Source: Proteinivorax hydrogeniformans (GTDB lineage Bacteria; Bacillota; Proteinivoracia; Proteinivoracales; Proteinivoracaceae). Taken from it: a DNA stretch of 64,000 nt. Both the position numbers and the translations under genes were made by a program. The notes beneath the pieces were generated by a model. It worked only from the letters and a program-made list of their open reading frames with translations. It searched no databases and had not been told where the DNA came from. Below are positions 36,601 through 44,079 of the stretch, piece by piece. The stretch's first letter is position 1; each line of letters opens with the position of its first letter. Location: NCBI RefSeq assembly GCF_040515995.1, contig NZ_CP159485.1, forward strand, positions 2,356,001 to 2,420,000, in the 5' to 3' direction.

Positions 36601-36984
36601 GGTGGACTGTTTGGCTATTTCTCTATTGACGTTTTTTAAATCTTGCTCCATGTAATTAAGTCTAGTCTGGGCTTGATTTAGTTTGATTTCTAAATTTTGT
36701 GTGGCTTTAGCATCGGCCCCCTTGGTCTCTACTGACCTTTGATGGGCCTGTCTTAAAGCTTCTACCTTTCTGCTTTGCAATGCCTTTTGATTAGTTAAGG
36801 TATCTGACTTTGCCCTTAACTTATCCAGCTCACCGCCATGCTTTCCAATCTCGGAGCTTGCCAACTTAAACTCTGACTGTACTTTTCTAAGTTGTTGATT
36901 AATGTTGGATATGCCATTTTGAAAGCCAGTGGCATCAAGCCCCACTCGAACATTTAAACTTCCTACCTCTGCCAATTTATCCAC
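33688..36984 (-). CDS. Phage tail tape measure protein
   Basis: The ~1,098-residue protein sets tail length. An N-terminal coiled coil (~10-140) is followed by the conserved tape-measure core ('GSDFQAGMSEVQAISGATGD', 'KFSATQSAEGLKYMALAGWD', 'FADSGIKGSQAGTTFAAVLR'). Hydrophobic stretches lie at ~495-590, then a long coiled coil, and a C-terminal 'FFQGGLTMVGELGPELVELP' that usually meets the baseplate. The annotated start is GTG at 36984; TTG three codons on has better spacing from AAAGGGGGTGG. It begins 6 bases past the end of the frameshift product. Confidence 0.93.
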   Translation of the reverse strand: MDKLAEVGSLNVRVGLDATGFQNGISNINQQLRKVQSEFKLASSEIGKHGGELDKLRAKSDTLTNQKALQSRKVEALRQAHQRSVETKGADAKATQNLEIKLNQAQTRLNYMEQDLKNVNREIAKQSTSWYQMGKALEPVGQKMQAVGKQMGDVGKNLTKKVTLPLVGIGTAAVKVGSDFQAGMSEVQAISGATGDEIKALEDIAKEMGSTTKFSATQSAEGLKYMALAGWDTKEMVAALPGVLDLAAAANMNLAQASDIVTDTMSAFQMEAKEAETAVDIFAATSSKSNTDVRQLGEAMRYAGASANAAGMDLVHTNTALAIFADSGIKGSQAGTTFAAVLRDIRNSAEDGSIAIGETAVAVYDAEGNMRDLGSIMADVEAATKGMSDAQRDAALGAIFGEQAMRGVNIMLAEGSEKYTELEAAIRGSDGAAGDMASTMQDNLQGELTKLKSALEGVAIQIFEVLVPHLNTLVASLQNAVAWFSNLDESTQETIIKVAALVAAIGPLLIIGGKIVSGAGAIIGVFSKISIAIAGKTAAAGTATAATGGLVAAKGALATAATVLTGPIGLAVAAVAALTVGGIALARHLREDSIPAVDLFGDEVSASTEEAVGGFMELNEEATIALNQLSWSGQTVTEEMAEGITSNFTQMAEQVQAGLDEHHEESLAKMQDFVSNSAEMSEQEQQEVLENMQTGYENRKQAIADGEARIKEILDTASEEKRALTKSEQEEINAIQQEMVETGIQALSESELESKVIMERMRAQAGELSALQAAEVVQNSIEQKEGAIEAAKDQHDEVIREIIRQRDEAGSITKEQADRLIQEAARQKEESIKNAKEMHDSVISEAKIQANEHVDQVDWQTGEVLSRWGVMKNSIAERSREIGDSISNSWNNVKNTTTKTWDDLKSNTSESWQNMRDTISENGGGIQGTIRTFTNRYRKDWENSLTAMDDLTGGRFSSMADKVSESFSNIGDSIQSGIDRLRSWNEQRIEDKEVTITQKVQNITENITSRVPTPFQRNFQGTSFFQGGLTMVGELGPELVELPRGSKIYNDYHTEQILDKKADINHTGTIKVVGVSNQNELYETVDIIMDRLRQEARG

Positions 36985-36989
36985 CCCCT

Positions 36990-37162
36990 TTACAATATTT
37001 CATCAATATAAGTTTGCTCCTGCCCCAGCTTTCTTCGCATTAGTTTGAGGTAGTACACGATGTCCATGTTGTCTATTTCATGCAGTTTCCAACCCTGCTC
37101 TAATAAATTCAGGTACAACTTACCTATAAACTCTTGGGGAGCAATCACACTCCCCTTTAGCC
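36990..37162 (-). CDS. Tail assembly chaperone, frameshift extension (gpT-like)
   Basis: In the -1 frame after the slip site the sequence reads KRLKGSVIAPQEFIGKLYLN, then LLEQGWKLHEIDNMDIVYYL, KLMRRKLGQEQTYIDEIL and stop at 36990. It has no start of its own. The pattern (helical, EFI..LYL.L.EQGW.L.EID) is that of the T part of G-T chaperones. The fusion 36990-37456 would be made by a fraction of ribosomes and recruits the tape measure to the tail tube. Confidence 0.8.
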
Positions 37163-37456
37163 GTTTTTTTCATCACCTGCTGTTACATCTTCTACACTTC
37201 CTGTGACTTCCTGAATACAGCAGGTAATGGTGGAAAATAATTCATCTGAAGAAAGCCCATCATAGACTTCATCTACCGTAAATTGATGACCAAAGATCTC
37301 CACTACAAAGGCCACCAGTGTATCTAACTCTTTTACACTTATGTTATCAAAATTCGTATTTTGAGATACTTCAATGGTTCTTCTTACCATACGAGCAGAG
37401 ATAAAATCTGTAGTAAAAATCTTATCTTTGCCCTTTAATTTAAGTGTAATTTGCAT
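37157..37456 (-). CDS. Tail assembly chaperone (gpG-like)
   Basis: The 99-residue acidic protein includes 'ITLKLKGKDKIFTTDFISAR', 'DNISVKELDTLVAFVVEIFG' and 'FTVDEVYDGLSSDELFSTIT'. This is the usual short chaperone between major tail and tape-measure genes. It ends GDEKNG, within the frameshift site. Confidence 0.88.
   Translation of the reverse strand: MQITLKLKGKDKIFTTDFISARMVRRTIEVSQNTNFDNISVKELDTLVAFVVEIFGHQFTVDEVYDGLSSDELFSTITCCIQEVTGSVEDVTAGDEKNG
37163..37169 (-). promoter_or_regulatory. -1 ribosomal frameshift site A AAA AAC
   Basis: The minus strand reads GAT GAA AAA AAC GGC TAA. Shifting back one base at the canonical heptamer A-AAA-AAC leads into the open gpT frame, which otherwise has no start. 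The zero-frame stop follows two codons later. Confidence 0.85.
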
Positions 37457-37469
37457 TTTATTCCCTCCT

Positions 37470-38042
37470 CTAGTCTTCAGGTTCTTCTTCCGTCATATCG
37501 CCAGGTACGGATTCAAACCAGTCCTCTGCCTCTGTAAACTCTGAGCTTCCTTCATCAGCAGTATGCTTCCACTGTCCATCGTGAGATCTTGGCATAAAAA
37601 CAAATCTCAGCTTTGGTGTTCTATGTTCCACGTTGTCCCTTTTTGTCGAATAATCCTCTGCCATAGGTTGAGCTACTCCTTTTAAAAGCCAGATGTAGCG
37701 ATACTTACCATCGGACTTTTGGCTTTTAAAGCCTAGGGCAATGTGTGGTGGTACATCTCCTGCCTTTTCAATTAATACTCCGTTAACGATTTTGCTCCCT
37801 GTAAGAGTAGCCCTCGTTTTTAAAGGAAGGTCCGCTGTTTCAATCTCCACATCAATTTTCCCAAGGGCTGACACCGACTCCCAAAGCTGATCATCAGCAT
37901 AAAGTTCCTGAGTATTTACTGTTGGATTAATAGTGGCGTTTATGGCTCCTGCCAACTCCTCTGTCTCATCATATAAAAGACTTTCCGTCGTATCTTCCAG
38001 CACCTCTGCAAAATGTAGTTCTTTTAATCCTACTTGTGCCAT
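37470..38042 (-). CDS. Major tail tube protein (phi13-type)
   Basis: The 190-residue protein begins MAQVGLKELHFAEVLEDTTE, then 'ELAGAINATINPTVNTQELY', 'ESVSALGKIDVEIETADLPL' and 'HIALGFKSQKSDGKYRYIWL'. This is the pattern of tail tube proteins of HK97/phi13-type siphophages. The gene order (tail completion, tube, chaperones, tape measure) agrees. Confidence 0.9.
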   Translation of the reverse strand: MAQVGLKELHFAEVLEDTTESLLYDETEELAGAINATINPTVNTQELYADDQLWESVSALGKIDVEIETADLPLKTRATLTGSKIVNGVLIEKAGDVPPHIALGFKSQKSDGKYRYIWLLKGVAQPMAEDYSTKRDNVEHRTPKLRFVFMPRSHDGQWKHTADEGSSEFTEAEDWFESVPGDMTEEEPED

Positions 38043-38369
38043 TTAATTCTCCTCCTTCTCTAGTTTATATCGCATGACCTTATGGTAGATTTTTAGGTCC
38101 TTTTCATAAAGGTCATAGAAATTAAGTTTAGTAAACCCTGTGTGTTTCATGTTTTGGTGTACTTCTTTTACTAACTCCGTATAGTCCCCCTTAGACCAGA
38201 TGTCCAGCTGAATATACTGGCCGGTGATGAGTTCATCATCGTCGGCATAAATCTCGGTTTTATCCAGGTAGGTAAAAAAGGTAATATAAGTTTCAGCATT
38301 TCCGCTATAGGTTTGAAAAGCTACGGGAGCACTTAAAGAAGATAGGGCCGATAAAATGGTTTTATTCAT
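38043..38369 (-). CDS. Tail completion/terminator protein (gp17-like, DUF3168 type)
   Basis: The start at 38369 (MNKTILSALSSLSAPVAFQT) overlaps the upstream stop as ATGA; ~108 residues. 'AETYITFFTYLDKTEIYADD' and 'GQYIQLDIWSKGDYTELVKE' fit the family that caps the tail at the head. The other start (38399) lacks a good ribosome site. Confidence 0.8.
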   Translation of the reverse strand: MNKTILSALSSLSAPVAFQTYSGNAETYITFFTYLDKTEIYADDDELITGQYIQLDIWSKGDYTELVKEVHQNMKHTGFTKLNFYDLYEKDLKIYHKVMRYKLEKEEN

Positions 38370-38740
38370 CTTAGCCCTAGCCCTTTCTTTAGCTCCCATG
38401 AGATTTTCTCCATGGCTTTATCTTTGGACTGCTCATAACCTCTCGACATAAAGGGGTTGGCTTTCGTGTAGACGGTTCCAAATTCCAAAAACTTAGCGTA
38501 CCAGCCAGCATTACCTGGTCCTATCTGCACATGCTTCATCCCTTCTTTGGTTCTAACACCGGAGCGTCTAATACTTCTCTTTAATGTCCCAGTTCGTTCA
38601 GGTGCTTCTTCTACAATGGCATTTTGAATTACGTCTCCTGCTTCTCGAAGTGCCTTATTTTCAATCTTCTCCCCGTCTTTTCCCATCTTCTCTACGGCAC
38701 TAATTAATTCTTCCATCCCTTCCAGTTCCATCTTAGCCAC
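38366..38740 (-). CDS. HK97 gp10-family neck protein
   Basis: GTG at 38740 (VAKMELEGMEELISAVEKMG) lies 9 bases after AGGAGG; ~124 residues. 'NAIVEEAPERTGTLKRSIRR' and 'YAKFLEFGTVYTKANPFMSR' are the conserved core of the HK97-gp10 family of head-tail connection proteins. An upstream ATG (38827) lies inside the preceding gene and is unlikely. Confidence 0.85.
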   Translation of the reverse strand: MAKMELEGMEELISAVEKMGKDGEKIENKALREAGDVIQNAIVEEAPERTGTLKRSIRRSGVRTKEGMKHVQIGPGNAGWYAKFLEFGTVYTKANPFMSRGYEQSKDKAMEKISWELKKGLGLR

Positions 38741-39059
38741 TTTGCACCACCTCCTTCGCCCGAATTTCCACCCACTTATTTCTGTATTTGATGTTATCAA
38801 TGGCGATGATGTTATAGCGTTTGTCACGAAATAAAATCTCCATAGAAGGGTCCAGCTTTGGAAAGTACCTAATCGTAAACTTTACCGTATGCTCTGCCTG
38901 CACTTGGGCTGCCTGATAAAACTCTCTACCATGAAGGTGACTGACATATGTCCATACGGTTTTCACATCTTCCATTGTTTCTACTTCAAAGCCATTTTCA
39001 TTGACGGTGGTGATTTTCTTTTGAAAAGTGATCCGGTGTCTTAAATCTCCAATTTTCAT
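38733..39059 (-). CDS. Head closure (head-tail adaptor) protein
   Basis: The 108-residue protein includes 'MKIGDLRHRITFQKKITTVN', 'VWTYVSHLHGREFYQAAQVQ' and 'KYRNKWVEIRAKEVVQSG'. This is the typical SPP1-gp16-like stopper protein that seals the connector. It overlaps the gp10-type gene by 8 bases. Confidence 0.88.
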   Translation of the reverse strand: MKIGDLRHRITFQKKITTVNENGFEVETMEDVKTVWTYVSHLHGREFYQAAQVQAEHTVKFTIRYFPKLDPSMEILFRDKRYNIIAIDNIKYRNKWVEIRAKEVVQSG

Positions 39060-39063
39060 CCCA

Positions 39064-39336
39064 TCACCAGCTTTCCTTTCGGTAAGGGCTTAGGAGATCT
39101 TTCAAGGTTTCGAAGGTAGATTTAATGCCATCTCCTTCCCGGTTTTCATACATGGAAGCGGTGGCAAAGAGTACAGCGTTCTTCACAAGCTCCGGAACTT
39201 CTTCAAACTCTGCTAATGGATATCTTAATATGCCTTCACATAATTCAATTGATGCTGTAAGTAGTGAGGCAATGAGGGCATCTTCCTCATCACCTTCTAC
39301 TCTCAGATAAAGCTTTGCTTCTTCTAAAGAAATCAT
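39064..39336 (-). CDS. Head-tail connector (gp6-like adaptor)
   Basis: The 90-residue helical protein starts MISLEEAKLYLRVEGDEEDA and has 'LIASLLTASIELCEGILRYP' and 'LVKNAVLFATASMYENREGD', the standard gp6-like DNA-packaging adaptor family. Confidence 0.88.
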   Translation of the reverse strand: MISLEEAKLYLRVEGDEEDALIASLLTASIELCEGILRYPLAEFEEVPELVKNAVLFATASMYENREGDGIKSTFETLKDLLSPYRKESW

Positions 39337-39352
39337 GCCCTCACCATCCTTT

Positions 39353-39580
39353 CTACTTCATCAGCCCTGCAGCTTTTAATTTCACAAGAAGTTCATTGAA
39401 ATCATCTCTTAAAGCAGCAACAGTAGTGGCATTGCTTTCTTCCTGAGATTCTATTAAGGTTCCTCCAGTGAATGGTTTTCCTTCCACTAAAAAAGAGGCC
39501 CCTTCTTTTATCTCAAGAGTGCCTCCTACGACCCATTTATCGCCGCCATTTTCTTTATAGTTTTTACTCAATAATCCCAC
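39353..39580 (-). CDS. Head fibre-like protein
   Basis: The 75-residue protein has a 'KWVVGGTLEIKEGASFLVEG' beta part and a helical end ('ALRDDFNELLVKLKAAGLMK'). This resembles the small head-fibre proteins that often follow the capsid gene in Clostridia phages. It begins one base after the capsid stop. Confidence 0.65.
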   Translation of the reverse strand: MGLLSKNYKENGGDKWVVGGTLEIKEGASFLVEGKPFTGGTLIESQEESNATTVAALRDDFNELLVKLKAAGLMK

Positions 39581-40765
39581 CTACGCTTTCATCTGTAGTA
39601 CTTTTACAGCTTCAGGAAGAATGAGCTTACCATCCACACGCTGAGTCGCTTTAAATCCAACTTGTCCTGTCGCTGCATAAAGTTCGTTCAGCCTTTGGAA
39701 AGATCTCCCCTGTCTATCGGCAATCCAATAGTAGGAGGTATCACCAAAGGCAATAGGCTTTGAAGCCGCCTCAATTATTGGAACATGGCTGGAAGTTTTT
39801 ACAGGTCGATTTAAAATCGTATCAGGTTCTCCTGCTCTAACAGATGGCTGCCATAAATACTGACCATTTCCATCTTTAAGCTTCCTAACCTCCTTAATGG
39901 TTGCATCATTAGTTATAAAGGTCGCTTTCTTTCTGTAGGGTGACTTTAGGGAATAAAATAGATCCATTAAGTCATCAAACTTTAGGGTAGCAGCTGTTGT
40001 TGTGTGTCCAAGCTCAGCACTTCCAAAGAGCCCTGTTGGTTTCCCGTTCCCGTCTCCGATAATAAAGGCTTCTTCTTCTCGTTGACCAATACGTCTTGCA
40101 AACTCTTTTGCGATATAGGTGCCTAGATTAAACACACTGTCTTGTAAGAGCTCTTCTGATACCTTAATCATGGTAGCTAGCTTATAAGCACCAATAGACA
40201 TAATCCCAAAGCTATCGTCAGATTCTGGAATTGGTCCTTCTTCATCTACCCAAGAAGCCGTCCCTTTAGATGCCACAACTGGGATTTTCCTATCCCCCGA
40301 GGAAGTTTTTATAATTTTTGCAATGCTTCTCATTAGGTTTTCTTCTTCCAAGGCTTCAATGAGAGTTCTTTCAAATTGATCTGGCGCAAGGTATCCGCCC
40401 TCACTGTCTTCTCCAATCTTTAAAGTGTTTCTTGCAGATTCCGTCGTTTGGCGTCTCATAGCATTCCAAAAGGCTCTGTCATACTCCCTTGATGCTCTGC
40501 CTTGTTTTTCAGGATCGTTTTTATTCTCCGGCGTGTTTCTTATAGCATTGGTAGTGGCTTTTGATAACTCTAAATCAAGGGCTGATTGCCTTTCTAGTCT
40601 TTCTACCTCTTTTCCAAGGGCCACCACTTCAGCTTCCATCTTTTCATAAGTGGCGGTGTCCTCTGGAGATAAAATCCCATTTTCACCACGTTTTTCATCT
40701 AAGAATTTCTTAGCCTGCTCCCACACTTTCGCTCGTTTTTCTCGAAGTTCTAATACCTTATCCAT
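39581..40765 (-). CDS. HK97-type major capsid protein
   Basis: ATG at 40765 (MDKVLELREKRAKVWEQAKK) lies 8 bases after GGAGGA; 394 residues. The N-terminal ~105 residues are a coiled coil (delta domain), probably cut off by the protease encoded upstream. The fold shows in 'GGYLAPDQFERTLIEALEEE', 'GDRKIPVVASKGTASWVDEE' and 'EEAFIIGDGNGKPTGLFGSA'. It forms the icosahedral shell. Confidence 0.95.
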   Translation of the reverse strand: MDKVLELREKRAKVWEQAKKFLDEKRGENGILSPEDTATYEKMEAEVVALGKEVERLERQSALDLELSKATTNAIRNTPENKNDPEKQGRASREYDRAFWNAMRRQTTESARNTLKIGEDSEGGYLAPDQFERTLIEALEEENLMRSIAKIIKTSSGDRKIPVVASKGTASWVDEEGPIPESDDSFGIMSIGAYKLATMIKVSEELLQDSVFNLGTYIAKEFARRIGQREEEAFIIGDGNGKPTGLFGSAELGHTTTAATLKFDDLMDLFYSLKSPYRKKATFITNDATIKEVRKLKDGNGQYLWQPSVRAGEPDTILNRPVKTSSHVPIIEAASKPIAFGDTSYYWIADRQGRSFQRLNELYAATGQVGFKATQRVDGKLILPEAVKVLQMKA

Positions 40766-40778
40766 TTTCACATTCCTC

Positions 40779-41480
40779 CTATTTGATTAATTCCAGCCGC
40801 TTGGCCAGTTGACTTACATCAGTTCCTTCTACTTTTTCTTTACTTTTGGTTGTAGGTTTTGATTTATTTAACCTGCCAATAAAATGATTGGTCACCGTCA
40901 TCTTGTCAAAGAGAAAGCCATTTACAACCGCATCCGGTACTTTCTTTTCGGTATAAAGCACTTCATCACAAAAGCCTAACTCTAGAGCTTTTCCAGCACT
41001 CATCCATGTTTCTTTGTCCATCATGGTTGATATTTTTTGTCTAGTGAGCCCTGCTTTTGACTCATAAGCATTGATAATACTTTCTTTGACTTCTGATAAG
41101 ACTTCAATGCCTCTTTTCATATCCAATACCTCGCCCCATACGATGGTAGCCGGGTTGTGGATCATAAGCATTGCTGTGGGAGACATAAGAACTTCATCTC
41201 CTGCCATAGCGATAACCGAGGCGGCACTGGCGGCAATCCCATCAATCTTAACAGTGACCTTGCCCTCGTATTCCTTTAGCATGGTATAAATCCTGCTTGC
41301 AGCAAAACAGTCTCCCCCTGGGGAGTTGATGAACAGGGTTATATCTCCCCTTTCTGCTTCAAGTTCCTCTTTAAAAATCTTAGGCGTTACATCATCTTCA
41401 AACCAGCTTTCCTCTGCAATATATCCATCAAGGTAAAGTGTCCTCCCTTCTTCTGTCTTAGCAAAATTCCAAAACTTCAT
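40779..41480 (-). CDS. ClpP-like head maturation protease
   Basis: The 233-residue protein has a ClpP/crotonase fold: 'DITLFINSPGGDCFAASRIY', 'GIAASAASVIAMAGDEVLMS' with the catalytic Ser, and 'MLMIHNPATIVWG' with the His. It cleaves the capsid delta domain during prohead maturation. Its start adjoins the portal stop and the capsid gene follows. Confidence 0.93.
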   Translation of the reverse strand: MKFWNFAKTEEGRTLYLDGYIAEESWFEDDVTPKIFKEELEAERGDITLFINSPGGDCFAASRIYTMLKEYEGKVTVKIDGIAASAASVIAMAGDEVLMSPTAMLMIHNPATIVWGEVLDMKRGIEVLSEVKESIINAYESKAGLTRQKISTMMDKETWMSAGKALELGFCDEVLYTEKKVPDAVVNGFLFDKMTVTNHFIGRLNKSKPTTKSKEKVEGTDVSQLAKRLELIK

Positions 41481-42704
41481 CTACCCCTCACTTCCTTTCT
41501 TATCTTTTTTAACATAAGCACCTATATCTTCGAGTTTTAGCATGTTTCCATTCACAGCATAGACATCCCCATGCTCAATAGGATTTAGGTCTTCTAGCTC
41601 CCTCACATCGTTGGGACTTAAAAAACCATTTTGAATACCAATGCTGTAACCTTCCATTCTAGTCTTATAGTCCCCCCTAAGAAGGCCCTCCACATTCATC
41701 TTGAAGAAATAGTCCTTCTGTTCCGATGGTGACAGCAAAGTCTTTTTCATAGCCATTTCCCAGCGCGAGAGCCAAGGTGTCAGTGTGTATTTCACAAACT
41801 CCAAACTCTGCTGCTCAATGTTTGAAAAACTGGACCTCTCCAAATCCCCAATCATATGTGGCGGAATACGAAAGATCCTAGCAATTTCATTAATCTGAAA
41901 CTTACGTGTCTGGAGAAACTGGCTCTGCTCTGGCGGAATCGTAATGGGTTTAAAGGAAAGCCCCTCTTCTAAGACAGCCACTCGATTGGCATTATTACTG
42001 CCCCCATAAACGCTATTCCAGCTATCCCTTACCTTCCCCGGATCCTTTAATATACCGGGATGCTCTAATACACCACCGGGATTTGCACCATTTTTAAAAT
42101 AGGTAGCGCCGTATTCCTCTGTGGCGATAGCCATTCCTATTGCTTGCTTTGCCATGGCAATGGGGGAATGTCCCACCAGTCCATCAAAACCAAGTCCCGG
42201 GATGTGAAGCACTTCAAAACTTCTTAAGATATGCTCTTCACTGTCTTTTTGATAGCTATAGTAAATCTCACCACTCTCACTTCTCTTTACTGTCATTTTG
42301 TCTGGCATAAGAGGGTAAAGAGATACCACTTTTCCTCTACCGTCACGAATTACCTGGGCATATGCATTTCCCCATAATAAAAGATGACCCATCAGTGTTT
42401 CTCGAAACACAAAAGAAGTCATCTCATCATTAGGTGCATCATGGAGCAAAGTGTATAAACGATGGTCGATTGCTTTTTCTTTTCCCTTGTCTGTTCGAAC
42501 ATAGGTGTGAAGCGGTAGTGATGCTATGGTTTCAGATAGAATTCTTACACAGGCATAAACAGCAGATGTTTGCATGGCAGTTCGCTCGTCTACATGCTTT
42601 CCACTACTGGTTGGACCAAAGAAAAAGCTGTAGGCACTCTCCCACATGCTGTTATTTGGATCAGCTCTTGAATTAAATAACTTTGATATTATCGGTATTT
42701 TCAA
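41481..42704 (-). CDS. HK97-family portal protein
   Basis: The start codon is TTG at 42704, 7 bases after AGGAGGTG; 407 residues. Portal blocks: 'VYACVRILSETIASLPLHTY', 'LLWGNAYAQVIRDGRGKVVS', 'FLQTRKFQINEIARIFRIPP' and 'RSSFSNIEQQSLEFVKYTLT'. It forms the dodecameric ring through which DNA enters the head. It follows the accessory cassette and its terminator. Confidence 0.94.
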   Translation of the reverse strand: MKIPIISKLFNSRADPNNSMWESAYSFFFGPTSSGKHVDERTAMQTSAVYACVRILSETIASLPLHTYVRTDKGKEKAIDHRLYTLLHDAPNDEMTSFVFRETLMGHLLLWGNAYAQVIRDGRGKVVSLYPLMPDKMTVKRSESGEIYYSYQKDSEEHILRSFEVLHIPGLGFDGLVGHSPIAMAKQAIGMAIATEEYGATYFKNGANPGGVLEHPGILKDPGKVRDSWNSVYGGSNNANRVAVLEEGLSFKPITIPPEQSQFLQTRKFQINEIARIFRIPPHMIGDLERSSFSNIEQQSLEFVKYTLTPWLSRWEMAMKKTLLSPSEQKDYFFKMNVEGLLRGDYKTRMEGYSIGIQNGFLSPNDVRELEDLNPIEHGDVYAVNGNMLKLEDIGAYVKKDKKGSEG

Positions 42705-42731
42705 ACTTGATCACCTCCTAAAAATGGGCAT

Positions 42732-42760
42732 GAAAAAAGCATCTCGTGTGAGATGCTTTC
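42732..42760 (-). terminator. Terminator behind the accessory cassette
   Basis: Stem AAAGCATCTC / GAGATGCTTT with a 4-base loop, followed on the minus strand by TTTTTTC. It lies 16 bases past the cassette and before the portal ribosome site. Confidence 0.8.
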
Positions 42761-42775
42761 AATATTTTTACACCT

Positions 42776-43117
42776 TTATTTATACTTGTCTTTTACAATA
42801 ATACTTTCTGGTTCTCTATAAATTCTTTCTATTGTTTCTTTTTGACTATCTGTTAATTCCTCAAAAGTCTTATGTTTCATGCAAATTTCCCACCATACAG
42901 TCTTTTCTATGCCACACTTATTACATGTTCTTGGGCTTATAACTGAGAATGGATACATATAGGGAGGATAATCCCAACCAGCTTTATACCCCTCTGCTGG
43001 TGTCATAATCATTTTTTGCCCACACGCTTCGCATACAAATCTAAGTTTTTGATTTTTAAACTTTTCTCTGTTGTCTTTGTTCGGTAGAGGCATTGAAGTC
43101 TCTTTAAAATTTATCAT
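42776..43117 (-). CDS. Zinc-ribbon protein, accessory cassette gene 3
   Basis: The 113-residue protein has CEACGQKM (~31-38) and CNKCGIEK (~66-73), a classical two-knuckle zinc ribbon, with an aromatic stretch between (GWDYPPYMYPFSVI). A charged helix ends it. ATG follows TTAGGAGG. The family is not recognised. Confidence 0.65.
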   Translation of the reverse strand: MINFKETSMPLPNKDNREKFKNQKLRFVCEACGQKMIMTPAEGYKAGWDYPPYMYPFSVISPRTCNKCGIEKTVWWEICMKHKTFEELTDSQKETIERIYREPESIIVKDKYK

Positions 43118-43149
43118 AGTGACCTCCTAACTATTTAAAAAGCAACAAA

Positions 43150-43551
43150 CTAAACAAAAGCTTCATCTATACTGTTTATCATACTTAGCCCTCTTTCTTT
43201 CATGCCTTGCTTAACAGCAATCGAAAGGTTCAACATATTACGAAATTCATCCAAGGTAGTAAATGCAACGATTCGCCCCACAATTTTTATAAGCCAGTCG
43301 TAGGTAACCCAGTTACAACCAACTATAGATGCCACTTCAGAGCCCAATTTATTGTGTAGTTTCGACCCCTTTGGCATAGCACACTTCACAGCAGCCACCG
43401 CGAGGGCATCTTCTAAAATTTCTTCTTCATCCTCCAATTTAAAGGATCCAGTACAGGCATTACCACTGTCTCCAAAGTCCAGCCAGCCAATGTTTTCTGG
43501 GTAAGATGAAAGTAAAATTATGGTTTTCCCAATTTCCGTTATATCTCTCAC
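43150..43551 (-). CDS. Unrecognised protein, accessory cassette gene 2
   Basis: A soluble, mixed alpha/beta protein of 133 residues starting MRDITEIGKTIILLSSYPEN, with 'EEEILEDALAVAAVKCAMPK' and a helical end. Genes 1 to 3 are separated by only ~28-32 bases, so they form one operon. No family or motif is recognised. Confidence 0.6.
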   Translation of the reverse strand: MRDITEIGKTIILLSSYPENIGWLDFGDSGNACTGSFKLEDEEEILEDALAVAAVKCAMPKGSKLHNKLGSEVASIVGCNWVTYDWLIKIVGRIVAFTTLDEFRNMLNLSIAVKQGMKERGLSMINSIDEAFV

Positions 43552-43579
43552 TTATTACTCCTCCTTCTCCTTATTATAG

Positions 43580-43999
43580 TTAAATTATTTCATATACAAT
43601 AGCATTGTTTTTACTGAGTTTTGGCTTTCCATTGTCATGATACGCCTGTCTAATGTTACTAAAATCTCCATGACCTATTTGTTTTTTAAAGTTTCTCCCA
43701 ATTTGTGCCCGAACAGCACTAGGCTTACCATTACAACTCATTTCAATATCTTTAAAAGTTTTTGAAACAGTCAAAATATCAAACTCTTTTGGTACTCCAG
43801 GAGTATTAATATAGACCTTAATTTCCTCCAACACCTTATTTGTTAATACTGATAACGGTAACTGCTTATTGCTTCCAATGCCATACAACGAACTAAGTTT
43901 TTCATTCACAAGAGCAGAAACACTAATCCCTAGGGTTTGAGCTTCTTCATCTAATTTTTGTTCTAACTCAGAACTTGGATAAAACTGAATTCTTTTCAT
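43580..43999 (-). CDS. Ribbon-helix-helix-like protein, accessory cassette gene 1
   Basis: The 139-residue protein begins 'MKRIQFYPSSELEQKLDEEA' and 'LGISVSALVNEKL', the strand-helix-helix pattern of RHH DNA-binding proteins. The C-terminal part ('PKEFDILTVSKTF', 'SAVRAQIGRNFKKQIGHGDF') resembles DUF1413-like domains. ATG follows GAGGAG. It could regulate its own cassette. Confidence 0.6.
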   Translation of the reverse strand: MKRIQFYPSSELEQKLDEEAQTLGISVSALVNEKLSSLYGIGSNKQLPLSVLTNKVLEEIKVYINTPGVPKEFDILTVSKTFKDIEMSCNGKPSAVRAQIGRNFKKQIGHGDFSNIRQAYHDNGKPKLSKNNAIVYEII

Positions 44000-44034
44000 A
44001 ATAAAAACTCCTCACGATAAAGTATTATGTTTCT

Positions 44035-44063
44035 ATTATAATATTTTATAGTTATAGAGTCAA
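44035..44063 (-). promoter_or_regulatory. Strong promoter of the accessory cassette (TTGACT-N17-TATAAT)
   Basis: -35 TTGACT (44063-44058), exactly 17 bases, -10 TATAAT (44040-44035), then ~35 bases to the cassette start. It lies right behind the terminase stop. Confidence 0.75.
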
Positions 44064-44079
44064 TCACTAATTGCAAATT

